From assembly GCA_040394195.1 (NCBI GenBank), contig JBEBSR010000002.1:60634-124633 (forward strand): a DNA stretch of 64,000 nt. The letters run 5' to 3'. Positions 32,701 through 39,820 of this stretch are shown here, piece by piece. This DNA comes from Wohlfahrtiimonas larvae_A (GTDB lineage Bacteria; Pseudomonadota; Gammaproteobacteria; Cardiobacteriales; Wohlfahrtiimonadaceae). Within the stretch, counting starts at the first letter, position 1. Every line of letters starts with the position of its first letter. The position numbers and the translations under genes were made by a program. The notes under the pieces were generated by a model that saw only the letters and a list, made by a program, of their open reading frames with translations, was not told the origin of the DNA and searched no databases.

Positions 32701-33115
32701 ATTCAAAGGTTTCAGCGGTTGCTTTGCTTTTCGCCATTAAGCGATCAGTCAATGCATCGAAAGTTTCAGTGATCTCTTGTTTATAACGTTTTGCACCACG
32801 TTGGATGTAACGATCTTTAAACTGTAATACAGTTGCTTCATCTTCCGCTTGGTTAAAATAAAATTCAGTATCTTTTTGAATTTGTAGCGTATTTGAGATA
32901 AATTGATTCAGCGCTTCAGCAATCTTGATTTGTAATTCTGAAGTTTCGATTTCGCTCAACGTTATTTCTTCTTTACGCCAAGCTTCAATTTGATTTTTTA
33001 ATTCGGGTGATAAACTATTTAAAAATAGTTGGTCAAGCGACTCTAAGCCTTCTTTGGTTTTAAGGGCATCAAATGAAAGCGCAAAAGGCTTACAGAGTTG
33101 GTCAAAGTTGGTCAT
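29714..33115 (-). CDS. Fused GltD-like and PyrK/FNR-like iron-sulfur flavoprotein (NfnAB-like)
   Basis: 1133 residues from the ATG at 33115. The N-terminal third has two cysteine clusters, CDHDIAGEVDYCKYCHDHEG and CNDCMKACIYQ, fitting the two 4Fe-4S sites of GltD-type subunits. Then comes FAD-binding VLVSGLGPAGFT (about residue 380) and NAD(P)-binding VVIGGGLTAVDSA (about 550). From about 840 to the end is a ferredoxin-NADP reductase/PyrK-like part: FKPGQFFRLQ, LVLAGPTGAPT, and a 2Fe-2S set CMMKGVCGQC plus FTCAGQD. The same two modules form NfnB and NfnA of electron-bifurcating transhydrogenase, here in one chain. Bifurcation is not shown. An ATG at 33124 abuts the AGGA, so 33115 is preferred. 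Confidence 0.8.
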   Translation of the reverse strand: MTNFDQLCKPFALSFDALKTKEGLESLDQLFLNSLSPELKNQIEAWRKEEITLSEIETSELQIKIAEALNQFISNTLQIQKDTEFYFNQAEDEATVLQFKDRYIQRGAKRYKQEITETFDALTDRLMAKSKATAETFEFDLAKYALAQEVASDEEKEIIEWAALALNTEEGQAVTKGWVSFKFPERVDPANLVSNEEITFKGIPVLQGNGKERRRDGFHLTDNRMCDHDIAGEVDYCKYCHDHEGDFCSKGFPVKKAQPELGLKKDTFGNTQTGCPLDEKISEMITLRKSGHVIGALAMIMIENPMVPATGHRICNDCMKACIYQKTEPVNIPQIETNVLTSVLELPWGIEIYDILTRWNPLKQSAYLPTDGNNRKVLVSGLGPAGFTMTHYLSQAGCHVVAVDGLKIEPLPEAIINGPIEHWSSLEEDLANRILYGFGGVAEYGITVRWDKNFLRLIYLVLARRNNVQIFGGVRLGGTLMLEDAFELGFDHVSMAVGAGLPRVLNIENSLARGMRQASDFLMAMQLTGAAKQTSLSTLQVRMPAVVIGGGLTAVDSATEMQAYYITQVEKVLHRVETLGEEAVRAAIFTPEDQDILDEFIAHGREVKAERERAAAAGEAPNFTPLLHKWGGVLLAYRRTMQESPAYTLNHEEITKAFEEGIFYGESLDPQGVNLDKYGHIETITFKRNGEEVIIPARTVLVAAGTSPNTIYATEHGTIKVEDKHHFQGYDLLGNKVEYDREKNVKDDFAPFTSYEHKDHRVSYIGDTHPTFNGNVVKAITSAKRTADQVIESMKALPANHLSNDELSATMTEGLTVTVQSVNRDNPAVAEVWVKAPFVAKNFKPGQFFRLQTYEVDGQIIEDTRMQIPLFTASGTGSKDGAIRLMVFQWGVAPRLISRLKPGDRLVLAGPTGAPTDIPTNQNILIMAGRWGTAIMLDLAPVLREAGNKITYVATLAQASEMDKMDELEASTDQIIWCVQKGDKLEARRPQDSSVVATDMIELLENLNTDGVVDLSSIDRMLALGSTGLLKGLQKELSPDGRLIDIFKPDVQVMGTVGSPMQCMMKGVCGQCLQWQIDPVTKQRTKAVFTCAGQDQNVKEIDLDNLTARTSQNRLLDVINVAWFNRILSKADQ

Positions 33116-33311
33116 TTCAGTCATCCTACACTAAAGTGGTCATTCATTTTTGAATATTAAAATAGGGCGATATTGTAGCGAATATTTTTGTTTTTTGTTG
33201 AGATGTAAATCATCATTTTATTATGTAGGTTGCTTATTTGCAAAATAGGTATAAATTAAAGTCCCTGATGAGCTACATTTACATTACATCAATTAAATCA
33301 TGGAGGATATG

Positions 33312-34706
33312 ATGTCAAACGAGTTTCGCATTGAGAAAGATACAATGGGTGATGTTAAAGTACCTGCGGAGAAACTTTGGGGTGCACAAACTCAGCGATC
33401 TTTAGAGAACTTTAAAATCTCTACAGAGAAAATGCCGAAAGATTTAATCACAGCCATGGCAATTGTTAAGCGTTCAGCGGCGATTGTGAACAATGAAGCT
33501 GGTTTATTAGATGAAAAGAAAACGAAAGTGATCTTGGAAGCTTGTGATGAAATCATTGAAGGTAAACATGCGACAGAATTCCCATTGGCGATTTGGCAAA
33601 CTGGTTCTGGCACACAAACCAACATGAACTTGAATGAAGTGATCGCAAACCGCGCAAGTGAATTATTGGGTGGTGAACGTGGCGAAGCACGCTTGATTCA
33701 TCCTAATGATGATGTGAATAAATCACAAAGCTCCAATGATACATTTCCAACGGCGATGCATATTTCTGCTGTGGTTGTGATTCAAACACATTTATTGCCA
33801 GCATTGGAATCTTTGACAAAAGTGTTGGATAAGAAATCTAATGATTTCAAAATGATCGTTAAAATTGGCCGTACGCATTTGCAAGATGCAACGCCATTAA
33901 CATTGGGCCAAGAAATCTCTGGCTGGGTTGAGATGCTCAAAAATGCCCATCGTCATATTAAAGGCTCATTGCCGCATTTATCAGAATTAGCATTGGGCGG
34001 CACAGCAGTTGGTACAGGATTGAATACACCACCAAAATATTCTGAAAATGTTGCGCGTGTGATTGCAGAATTCACGAAGCAAGATTTCATTACATCGCCA
34101 AATAAATTTGAAGCATTGGGTACAACAGATGCATTGGTTTATACACATGGTACTTTGAAAGGCTTGGCAGCATCATTGATGAAGATTGCAAATGATGTTC
34201 GTTGGTTAGCTTCTGGCCCTCGTTGTGGCATTGGCGAAATTCGTATTCCTGAAAATGAGCCAGGCAGCTCAATCATGCCAGGCAAAGTGAATCCAACACA
34301 AAGTGAAGCATTGACAATGGCTTGTGCGCAAGTAATGGGCAATGATGTAGCTGTAAATATTGGCGGCATGAATGGTAACTTTGAATTGAACGTATTCCGT
34401 CCAATGATCATTGATAACTTCTTGCAATCTGTACGTTTATTGGCGGATGGTATGAATAGCTTCAATGAACATTGTGCAATTGGTATTGAACCAAACTTAG
34501 AGCGCATTGAAGATCTGTTGAATAACTCATTAATGTTGGTGACAGCATTGAACCCATACATTGGCTACGATAAAGCAGCGAAAATTGCTAAAAATGCTTA
34601 TCAGAAGAACCTAACATTGAAAGCATCAGCTTTAGAATTAGGCTACTTAACAGAAGCTGAATTTGATGAATGGGTAATTCCAACAAAAATGGTGGGTAAT
34701 ATTTAA
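33312..34706 (+). CDS. fumC: Class II fumarate hydratase
   Basis: 464 residues starting MSNEFRIEKDTMGDVKVP. The superfamily signature GSSIMPGKVNPTQ (about residues 314-326) and the catalytic-region motifs TGSGTQTNMNLNEV and GRTHLQDATP are intact. It interconverts fumarate and malate in the citric acid cycle without an iron-sulfur cluster. GGAGG at 33302-33306 lies five bases before the ATG at 33312; ATGs at 33300 and 33309 are too far upstream or too close. It is divergent from the large flavoprotein, with 196 bp between starts, and ends at a 10-bp hairpin terminator. Confidence 0.97.
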   Translation: MSNEFRIEKDTMGDVKVPAEKLWGAQTQRSLENFKISTEKMPKDLITAMAIVKRSAAIVNNEAGLLDEKKTKVILEACDEIIEGKHATEFPLAIWQTGSGTQTNMNLNEVIANRASELLGGERGEARLIHPNDDVNKSQSSNDTFPTAMHISAVVVIQTHLLPALESLTKVLDKKSNDFKMIVKIGRTHLQDATPLTLGQEISGWVEMLKNAHRHIKGSLPHLSELALGGTAVGTGLNTPPKYSENVARVIAEFTKQDFITSPNKFEALGTTDALVYTHGTLKGLAASLMKIANDVRWLASGPRCGIGEIRIPENEPGSSIMPGKVNPTQSEALTMACAQVMGNDVAVNIGGMNGNFELNVFRPMIIDNFLQSVRLLADGMNSFNEHCAIGIEPNLERIEDLLNNSLMLVTALNPYIGYDKAAKIAKNAYQKNLTLKASALELGYLTEAEFDEWVIPTKMVGNI

Positions 34707-34744
34707 TATTATCCAATAATCATTTTAATATACCAATCAAAATC

Positions 34745-34770
34745 AAAGCCATTCGAGAGAATGGCTTTTT
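34745..34770 (+). terminator. Intrinsic terminator after fumC
   Basis: AAAGCCATTC (34745-34754), loop GAGA, GAATGGCTTT (34759-34768) followed by T to 34770. Perfect 10-bp stem. Confidence 0.85.
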
Positions 34771-34920
34771 ATGCTTTGCTCATTATATCAAGACAAGCAA
34801 AGCATATTACCCGCACAGATTAAAATTCTAGTTCTGAAAAAGAAATTAAACATATTAATCAAGTTAGCTAATTTCTCATTGAGGTTCTAGACAAAAAATT
34901 ATTAGAAATTATCTAATTTA
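34771..34920. other. AT-rich spacer after fumC
   Basis: 150 bp with no ORF, hairpin or promoter that I can support. It is the first part of an 800-bp stretch without an intact gene; the decayed features inside that stretch are listed separately. Confidence 0.6.
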
Positions 34921-35224
34921 TTAAAAATCTGCACGCGATGAAACATGACCGAGGTAGAGTCGAGCAAGATCCAATTCAACTTGTGTGCGATGAATTTCAG
35001 ATGGGTTATTAGTAGATTTTGCTTCCTCTAATTCTTTCTCTGCTTGTTCAACCGCTTTTTTTGCTTGAGTAATGCTAGTATCAATATACTTAGCAATTGC
35101 ATACGGCTCGGCACTACAATAGCTATTAATAGCTTGGTTGCGCTCATTATTGCCACTGTATTGTGCAAAAGATATGGATAAAATAGAAATTATTACTAGA
35201 GAGATTGAAGTGGTTTTTTTTCAT
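34921..35224 (-). pseudogene. Small exported-protein gene disrupted (or switched) by an A8 tract after the start codon
   Basis: On the minus strand the ATG at 35224 is followed at once by eight A. With eight A the frame stops after 25 codons. With seven A (or slippage by one base) a 100-residue ORF opens: MKKTTSISLVIISILSISFA, a textbook signal peptide, then QYSGNNERNQAINSYCSAEP and a charged coiled-coil (QAKKAVEQAEKELEEAKS) ending SSRADF at a TAA (34921-34923). The frame downstream is clean for 96 codons, which would be unlikely in non-coding DNA. It may be a pseudogene, a phase-variable gene, a case of transcriptional slippage, or a sequencing error in the homopolymer. Family unknown; periplasmic location inferred. 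Confidence 0.65.
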
Positions 35225-35425
35225 GTTTAACTCTAACAAGCTACTGTAGATCAGTGGCATTATATTGATTTTTTTGAGTGCAAGATGACCAAGAATATAA
35301 AACAATTATTTATAAATGACAATGCGCGATTGAGCATAATAAACACTATGCATATGATGAGTGCTATTACATTATGTCTTGTTAAAGAGTAAGAATTGAA
35401 AGGTTGAAATTAGTTGAGTACTGTA
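35225..35425. other. Spacer between the A8 gene and the dehydrogenase fossil
   Basis: About 200 bp, AT-rich, with no intact ORF. The last 35 bp are probably the upstream, more degraded part of the butanediol-dehydrogenase remnant (a TAAGAATTGAAAGG stretch similar to the intact gene's TAAGAAAATTGAA), but the reading frame is already lost there. Confidence 0.5.
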
Positions 35426-35503
35426 GTTGAAGAAGGCTAAAATACTCTAATTCCTGATAAAAATTAGTATAAAATTTTACTCACATTGAGTGGTGAAAGG
35501 TAA
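35426..35503 (+). pseudogene. Fossil 3' end of a 2,3-butanediol dehydrogenase gene
   Basis: Translated in one frame it gives VEEG*NTLIPDKN*YKILL and then TLSGER*, where the intact gene at 37430 ends VEEGFKTLVSDKTQSKILV and TLSGEK*. The alignment needs no gaps over 26 codons, including the stop, but carries two internal stop codons. The DNA also matches (for example ATTGAGTGGTGAAA in both). So a second copy of the dehydrogenase gene, or a piece of it, once stood here in the same orientation and has decayed. Confidence 0.75.
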
Positions 35504-35536
35504 TCTTTATCTTCTTTAAATAAGATAAAGATTACC
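35499..35536. repeat. Perfect 15-bp inverted repeat
   Basis: GGTAATCTTTATCTT (35499-35513), eight-base loop, AAGATAAAGATTACC (35522-35536). No T-tract follows on either strand, so it is not a standard terminator, although it lies 39 bp beyond the stop of the minus-strand gene at 35575. It starts within the last codons of the dehydrogenase fossil. Confidence 0.7.
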
Positions 35537-35574
35537 CCCAAAAAATTGGACAGAATTTTGAGGTTATTACTTCA

Positions 35575-37209
35575 TTAAAACCTACTCACTTGTGCATTAT
35601 CATTAGTTTGATCCGCTCTTAATAAATCATAAAATAATTTACAATTCTGAGTATCTTTTGCGTAAAAATAAGCAGAACATCGATCATCGTATTTGGATAA
35701 CATCCAACTGGCAACTTGATTGAGGTTCTCAGCGCAATAATAATCCGCTTGAATCAATAGATTTTTTAAGGCAACGATATCGCAATCACCAGTGAAAACA
35801 GCTTGTACAATTGATTGCCCCATTGTATCGGATGAACAGAGTTCAAAGTAAGCTTCATCATCATTGATTTGGTATAGCTGATAAGTGATTTTCCCAACAG
35901 TGAAACTATCTAATAGCGTTAAGAATGAGAGTATATCTTCATACCAAATAGTATTTTCGATATATTCAAAATCCTCGGGCGACCAACGATTGTAAATCAT
36001 ATCTTGATGAATCTGGCATAAGATAATAGGTGGTTGTTCAGGCTTATGATTGAGCAATAAAGGTAATTGCCAATGTTCTTTTTCATTATAAAAAATGGCG
36101 GAATGTAATGCATTAGGCAAAAGATCATGTGCATTTTGGCCAGAGCCTTGCCAAAACAGATCAGTGATTTTTCCATCATGCGCATAGAAGATTCCCATGT
36201 GTTCATCTGCGCCACCACCATAAAAATTGGTATATCCCCATGAGGCTAATTGTCTGTTTTTTATAAAGTGGCTTAAATGATTATGAACATAGCAGTTTTG
36301 AACATATTCTTTCAGTAATGAAATATTACAATCAGCAGATAATACACAATGAGGAATTCTTGCATCATGACTGACTTTTGACCAAAGGCTATGATAAGCC
36401 TCTAAATCGCCAATCGCAAATAGTTGGAATGTATAAGTTGGCGCTGTATGACCTGAATAGGGATTATCTTGCCACTCTTCAATCAATGTTAATTTTTCGG
36501 TATGTTGTGCAAAATACTGAGTATTTGCAACATAATCATCATCTGCATGAGTATAGATTTCATACATGGATCGATCAGATTCTATGATGCACAATAACAA
36601 TGGCGCAGGTTCATTGAGCTGTTTCGCTAACCATATTGGTAATAGCCATTGCTCTTGATAATCATAAAAAGTAGCACTGCGTAATTGTGCCATGCCTAAT
36701 ATGGGAGAATCGTAGCACTCTTCAATACATAAATTAGGGAAAGATTGCACATAATGATGCAAATGCTCTTGATTGGTGATGAATGTTAATAATTCTGAGC
36801 CAAATGTTGTGAAATATGAGAAAAATGCCCAATCATAATGTGCCAATATTTTTTGGCATAATTCATCATAATGCCCATTGGGATGATCGCTTCGGCAATC
36901 ATGCAGAAAATGTAAATCGATTTGTTCTAGTGGATTTTTTAAGCTTCCCAAGATAATGCAATTTTGTGAATACCAATTTGGCCAATTCTCATTTTTATTT
37001 TCTAGCAAAACATCCTCAGCTTGAAGAAGTGATTTAATCTCAGGGTTTGCTGGATGTTGAGTAGCTTTTTTATCTTCAATACAAAAACCTGCGGATATTG
37101 ATTTTTTTATGAGTTGATTAATTAAGGTGAGCACATGCTTTTGTCCATTTTCTTCATTGGTTCGTAAAGATGTAATGTAGCAGGGTGATTGTTCTGGTTG
37201 GTTATTCAT
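35575..37209 (-). CDS. Unknown 544-residue protein with an internal duplication
   Basis: A soluble, aromatic- and acidic-rich protein without signal peptide or known motif. It contains two similar modules: residues about 165-320 (RSATFYDYQEQWLLPIWL ... APLLLCIIESDRSMYEIYTH) and about 370-520 (HSAIFYNEKEHWQLPLLL ... PPIILCQIHQDMIYNRWS), each followed by a segment with ASWG or ASWM and an acidic strand. So the gene arose by internal duplication. I do not recognise the family; the sequence style (many Trp/Tyr/His/Asp, short beta stretches) is like cytosolic conserved hypotheticals of the immunity type, but no toxin partner is adjacent. The start is the ATG at 37209, with a 217-bp gap to the dehydrogenase gene on the other side. 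Confidence 0.65.
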   Translation of the reverse strand: MNNQPEQSPCYITSLRTNEENGQKHVLTLINQLIKKSISAGFCIEDKKATQHPANPEIKSLLQAEDVLLENKNENWPNWYSQNCIILGSLKNPLEQIDLHFLHDCRSDHPNGHYDELCQKILAHYDWAFFSYFTTFGSELLTFITNQEHLHHYVQSFPNLCIEECYDSPILGMAQLRSATFYDYQEQWLLPIWLAKQLNEPAPLLLCIIESDRSMYEIYTHADDDYVANTQYFAQHTEKLTLIEEWQDNPYSGHTAPTYTFQLFAIGDLEAYHSLWSKVSHDARIPHCVLSADCNISLLKEYVQNCYVHNHLSHFIKNRQLASWGYTNFYGGGADEHMGIFYAHDGKITDLFWQGSGQNAHDLLPNALHSAIFYNEKEHWQLPLLLNHKPEQPPIILCQIHQDMIYNRWSPEDFEYIENTIWYEDILSFLTLLDSFTVGKITYQLYQINDDEAYFELCSSDTMGQSIVQAVFTGDCDIVALKNLLIQADYYCAENLNQVASWMLSKYDDRCSAYFYAKDTQNCKLFYDLLRADQTNDNAQVSRF

Positions 37210-37341
37210 ATCAATGTTTATTGTTGAGAATTTTGTTTATCATCCTTATTTTACTCAGCATTTTCAACTAAATTGATAGAAGAGAATGTAAGTATCATAA
37301 AAACTACCAAATGATTATATAATTACCTGACAAATATCAAT

Positions 37342-37360
37342 AATAACGATTCTCATTAAC
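37342..37360. promoter_or_regulatory. Candidate Fur box before the butanediol dehydrogenase gene
   Basis: AATAACGATTCTCATTAAC agrees with the 19-bp Fur consensus GATAATGATAATCATTATC in 14 positions by eye. It lies just upstream of a plausible promoter (TTTACA at 37366-37371, 16-bp spacer, TATAGC at 37388-37393). Binding is unproven. Confidence 0.4.
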
Positions 37361-37429
37361 CTTGCTTTACATGCAAATCTGCTATGGTATAGCTATGATT
37401 TAAATTTTTTATCCAGCAGGAGAATAATG

Positions 37430-38479
37430 ATGAAAGCAGCTGTTTGGCATGGTCGTGAAGACATTCGTATTGAAGATCGTGAATTGAAATCTTTAAAAGA
37501 CAATGAAGTAACAATCCGTGTTGCTTGGGCAGGAATTTGTGGTAGTGATCTACACGAATTTGAAGAAGGCCCTGTGTTTATTCCAACAAAAGCGAATGAT
37601 CTATTAACAGGTGGAATTGCTCCGTTAACAATGGGTCATGAGTTCTCAGGCATTGTGGAAGTTATCGGTAAAAATGTTACAAAATACAAAGTGGGCGACC
37701 GTGTTTCTGTGAACCCAACAATTACGCATGGCAAGCGCAGTGAGTATGATGATATTTACGATGGCTTCAGCTTTATTGGCCTGCATTGTGATGGTGGCTT
37801 TGCAGATTTTGTGAATGTACCAGAATCAGCCGTTTATCATTTACCTGATAATCTATCATTAGAAACAGCAGCATTAATTGAACCAACAGCAGTTGCAGTA
37901 CAAGCTGTGAAAGAAGGTGGTTTACGCTTTGGTGATACAGTTGCAGTATTTGGTGCAGGTCCAATTGGCTTAGTGACAATTGCTGCGGCTAAAGCAGGCG
38001 GTGCAACTAAGATTATCGCATTGGATTTATCTGATTCTCGTTTAGCAATGGCAAAAGAGATTGGCGCAACGCATATCATCAATTCAGGCAAAGAAGATGC
38101 AGTAGAAGCAATTCGCAAAATTGTTCCACGCGGTGTGGATGTAGCTTTTGAAGTAGCTGGCGTACAGAAAACAGTGGAGCAATCTATTTATGCAACGAAA
38201 CCTCGTGGCACAATGGTGATTATTTCTATTTTTGCGAATCCAATCACATGGCACCCAATGCAATTGATTAACACTGGCGTAAAAGTAACATCTTCCATTG
38301 CTTATTCACCATCCAGCTTCCAGGAAACAATTGATTTAATGGCATCAGGTCAATTGGATGTAACGTCAATCATCACTAAGAAAATTGAATTTAAAGACAT
38401 TGTAGAAGAAGGCTTTAAAACTTTAGTCTCTGATAAAACTCAATCAAAAATCCTAGTGACATTGAGTGGTGAAAAATAA
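37430..38479 (+). CDS. Zinc-dependent 2,3-butanediol dehydrogenase-like alcohol dehydrogenase
   Basis: 349 residues, MKAAVWHGREDIRIEDREL onward. Medium-chain dehydrogenase layout: catalytic zinc ligands Cys and His-Glu in GICGSDLHE (about 37) and MGHEFSG (about 70), and a Rossmann motif GAGPIGLVTIAAAK (about 175-190). It resembles Bacillus BdhA closely in the GGPIFIPxxxxxPLT-like insert and in the C-terminal VEEGFKTL. Such enzymes interconvert acetoin and (R,R)- or meso-2,3-butanediol with NAD(H), maintaining redox balance. AGGAG precedes two possible ATGs (37427 and 37430); I choose the second. A decayed copy of its 3' end lies 3 kb upstream. A structural-zinc Cys quartet is absent, as usual in this group. 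Confidence 0.88.
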   Translation: MKAAVWHGREDIRIEDRELKSLKDNEVTIRVAWAGICGSDLHEFEEGPVFIPTKANDLLTGGIAPLTMGHEFSGIVEVIGKNVTKYKVGDRVSVNPTITHGKRSEYDDIYDGFSFIGLHCDGGFADFVNVPESAVYHLPDNLSLETAALIEPTAVAVQAVKEGGLRFGDTVAVFGAGPIGLVTIAAAKAGGATKIIALDLSDSRLAMAKEIGATHIINSGKEDAVEAIRKIVPRGVDVAFEVAGVQKTVEQSIYATKPRGTMVIISIFANPITWHPMQLINTGVKVTSSIAYSPSSFQETIDLMASGQLDVTSIITKKIEFKDIVEEGFKTLVSDKTQSKILVTLSGEK

Positions 38480-38509
38480 GTTTTACCATTAAATAGCTCT
38501 AGAAATTAA

Positions 38510-38543
38510 AAGTCCTCTGAAATAATTATTCAGAGGATTTTTT
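38510..38543 (+). terminator. Intrinsic terminator after the dehydrogenase gene
   Basis: AAGTCCTCTGAA (38510-38521) pairs with TTCAGAGGATTT (38529-38540) with one G-T, loop of seven, followed by T through 38543. The next gene starts 25 bp later, so it may limit rather than fully stop read-through into sotB. Confidence 0.8.
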
Positions 38544-38567
38544 ATTGGACTAAAATATATGCCTTAA

Positions 38568-39809
38568 ATGACAAAGCAAAAGGATGTTAAAGTGAAGCAA
38601 GTACAAGAAAATCAGCATGTTAATATGGCTTGGTTAGGTGTTATCAGTCTTGCATTTGCAGCATTTGTGTTTAATACCACAGAATTTATTCCCATCGCAC
38701 TATTAACAGATATTGGCCGTGATTTTGATATGTCAGCTGCTAAAGCAGGAATCATGATTACAATTTATGCTTGGGTCGTTGCTTTGGCGTCTTTACCTCT
38801 ATTATTAATGGTTGGCAATGTAGAACGCAAGCGATTATTGCTATTCATATTTATCATTTTCATTATTAGCCATGTCATTTGTTTCTTTGCAAATTCATTT
38901 ACCGCATTAATCATTGGGCGAATTGGCATTGCGATCGCCCATGCTATTTTTTGGTCAATTACAGCAGCATTGGCTGTACGTATTGCGCCTATTGGGCGTA
39001 AATCACAAGCACTTGGCATTATTGCGACAGGCACAGCGTTAGCAACAGTTTTAGGCATTCCAATTGGGCGATTGATAGGGCAAGCTATTGGCTGGCGTTT
39101 TACTTTTTTGTGCATTGGAGCATTAGCATTAGTAACGTTGGTTATTTTGATGCGAGTATTGCCTAAATTACCTAGCCAAAATGCGGGTTCATTAAAAAGC
39201 TTGCCGATTATTTTTAAAAGACCAGCTTTAGTGGGAATTTTTATTTTAACTGCAATTTGTGTTACAGCACATTTCACTGCTTATAGTTACATCGAACCAT
39301 TTGCAGAGCAGATCGCTAAAGTTTCTTCAAATTACACAACGTTATTATTGTTAGTATTTGGTGGTGCAGGCATTGTGGGTAGTATTTTATTTAGCAAATA
39401 CAATGGTCGCAATCCTTTAACATTTTTACCGCTATCCATTGTGCTATTAACAATATGTACAGTTTTATTATTGCCAATATCATCGTCTGCAGTTTTATTA
39501 TTTGTTTTATCTTTCTTTTGGGGAATTGCAAGCATGTGTGTCATGTTAGCGCTTCAGGTGAAAGTGTTGGATCTCGCATCTGATGCTACAGATGTTTCCA
39601 TGTCTATTTTCTCAGGGATTTTTAATATTGGCATTGGCGGCGGTGCATTGATTGGTAATATTATCATTACCAAAATCAATCTTGAATCAGTAGGTTTTGT
39701 AGGAGCAGGTATCAGCGTAATAGCATTGCTATTAGCACTTTTCTTGTTTATGAAATATAAACAACAGTTTTTAAGTGCAACAACACCCAAAGATGTTGTC
39801 ACACATTAA
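38568..39809 (+). CDS. sotB: Sugar efflux MFS transporter SotB-like
   Basis: 413 residues, 12 transmembrane helices. Long stretches fit E. coli SotB: AFVFNTTEFIPIALLTDIG, IMITIYAWVVALASLPLLLM, RIGIAIAHAIFWSITAALA and a second-half SMSIFSGIFNIGIGGGALIG. SotB-type pumps export arabinose, IPTG and other sugars or drugs. The ATG at 38568 has little Shine-Dalgarno signal; a GTG at 38592, with AAGG about eight bases ahead, is an alternative that would remove eight charged residues. It converges on yccS with 11 bp between stop codons. Confidence 0.88.
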   Translation: MTKQKDVKVKQVQENQHVNMAWLGVISLAFAAFVFNTTEFIPIALLTDIGRDFDMSAAKAGIMITIYAWVVALASLPLLLMVGNVERKRLLLFIFIIFIISHVICFFANSFTALIIGRIGIAIAHAIFWSITAALAVRIAPIGRKSQALGIIATGTALATVLGIPIGRLIGQAIGWRFTFLCIGALALVTLVILMRVLPKLPSQNAGSLKSLPIIFKRPALVGIFILTAICVTAHFTAYSYIEPFAEQIAKVSSNYTTLLLLVFGGAGIVGSILFSKYNGRNPLTFLPLSIVLLTICTVLLLPISSSAVLLFVLSFFWGIASMCVMLALQVKVLDLASDATDVSMSIFSGIFNIGIGGGALIGNIIITKINLESVGFVGAGISVIALLLALFLFMKYKQQFLSATTPKDVVTH

Positions 39810-39820
39810 TAATTTATCAA

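Noticed and set aside
35499..35536. Inverted repeat as a classical terminator for the gene at 35575
   Set aside because: No T-tract on either strand after the stem; left as an unexplained repeat.
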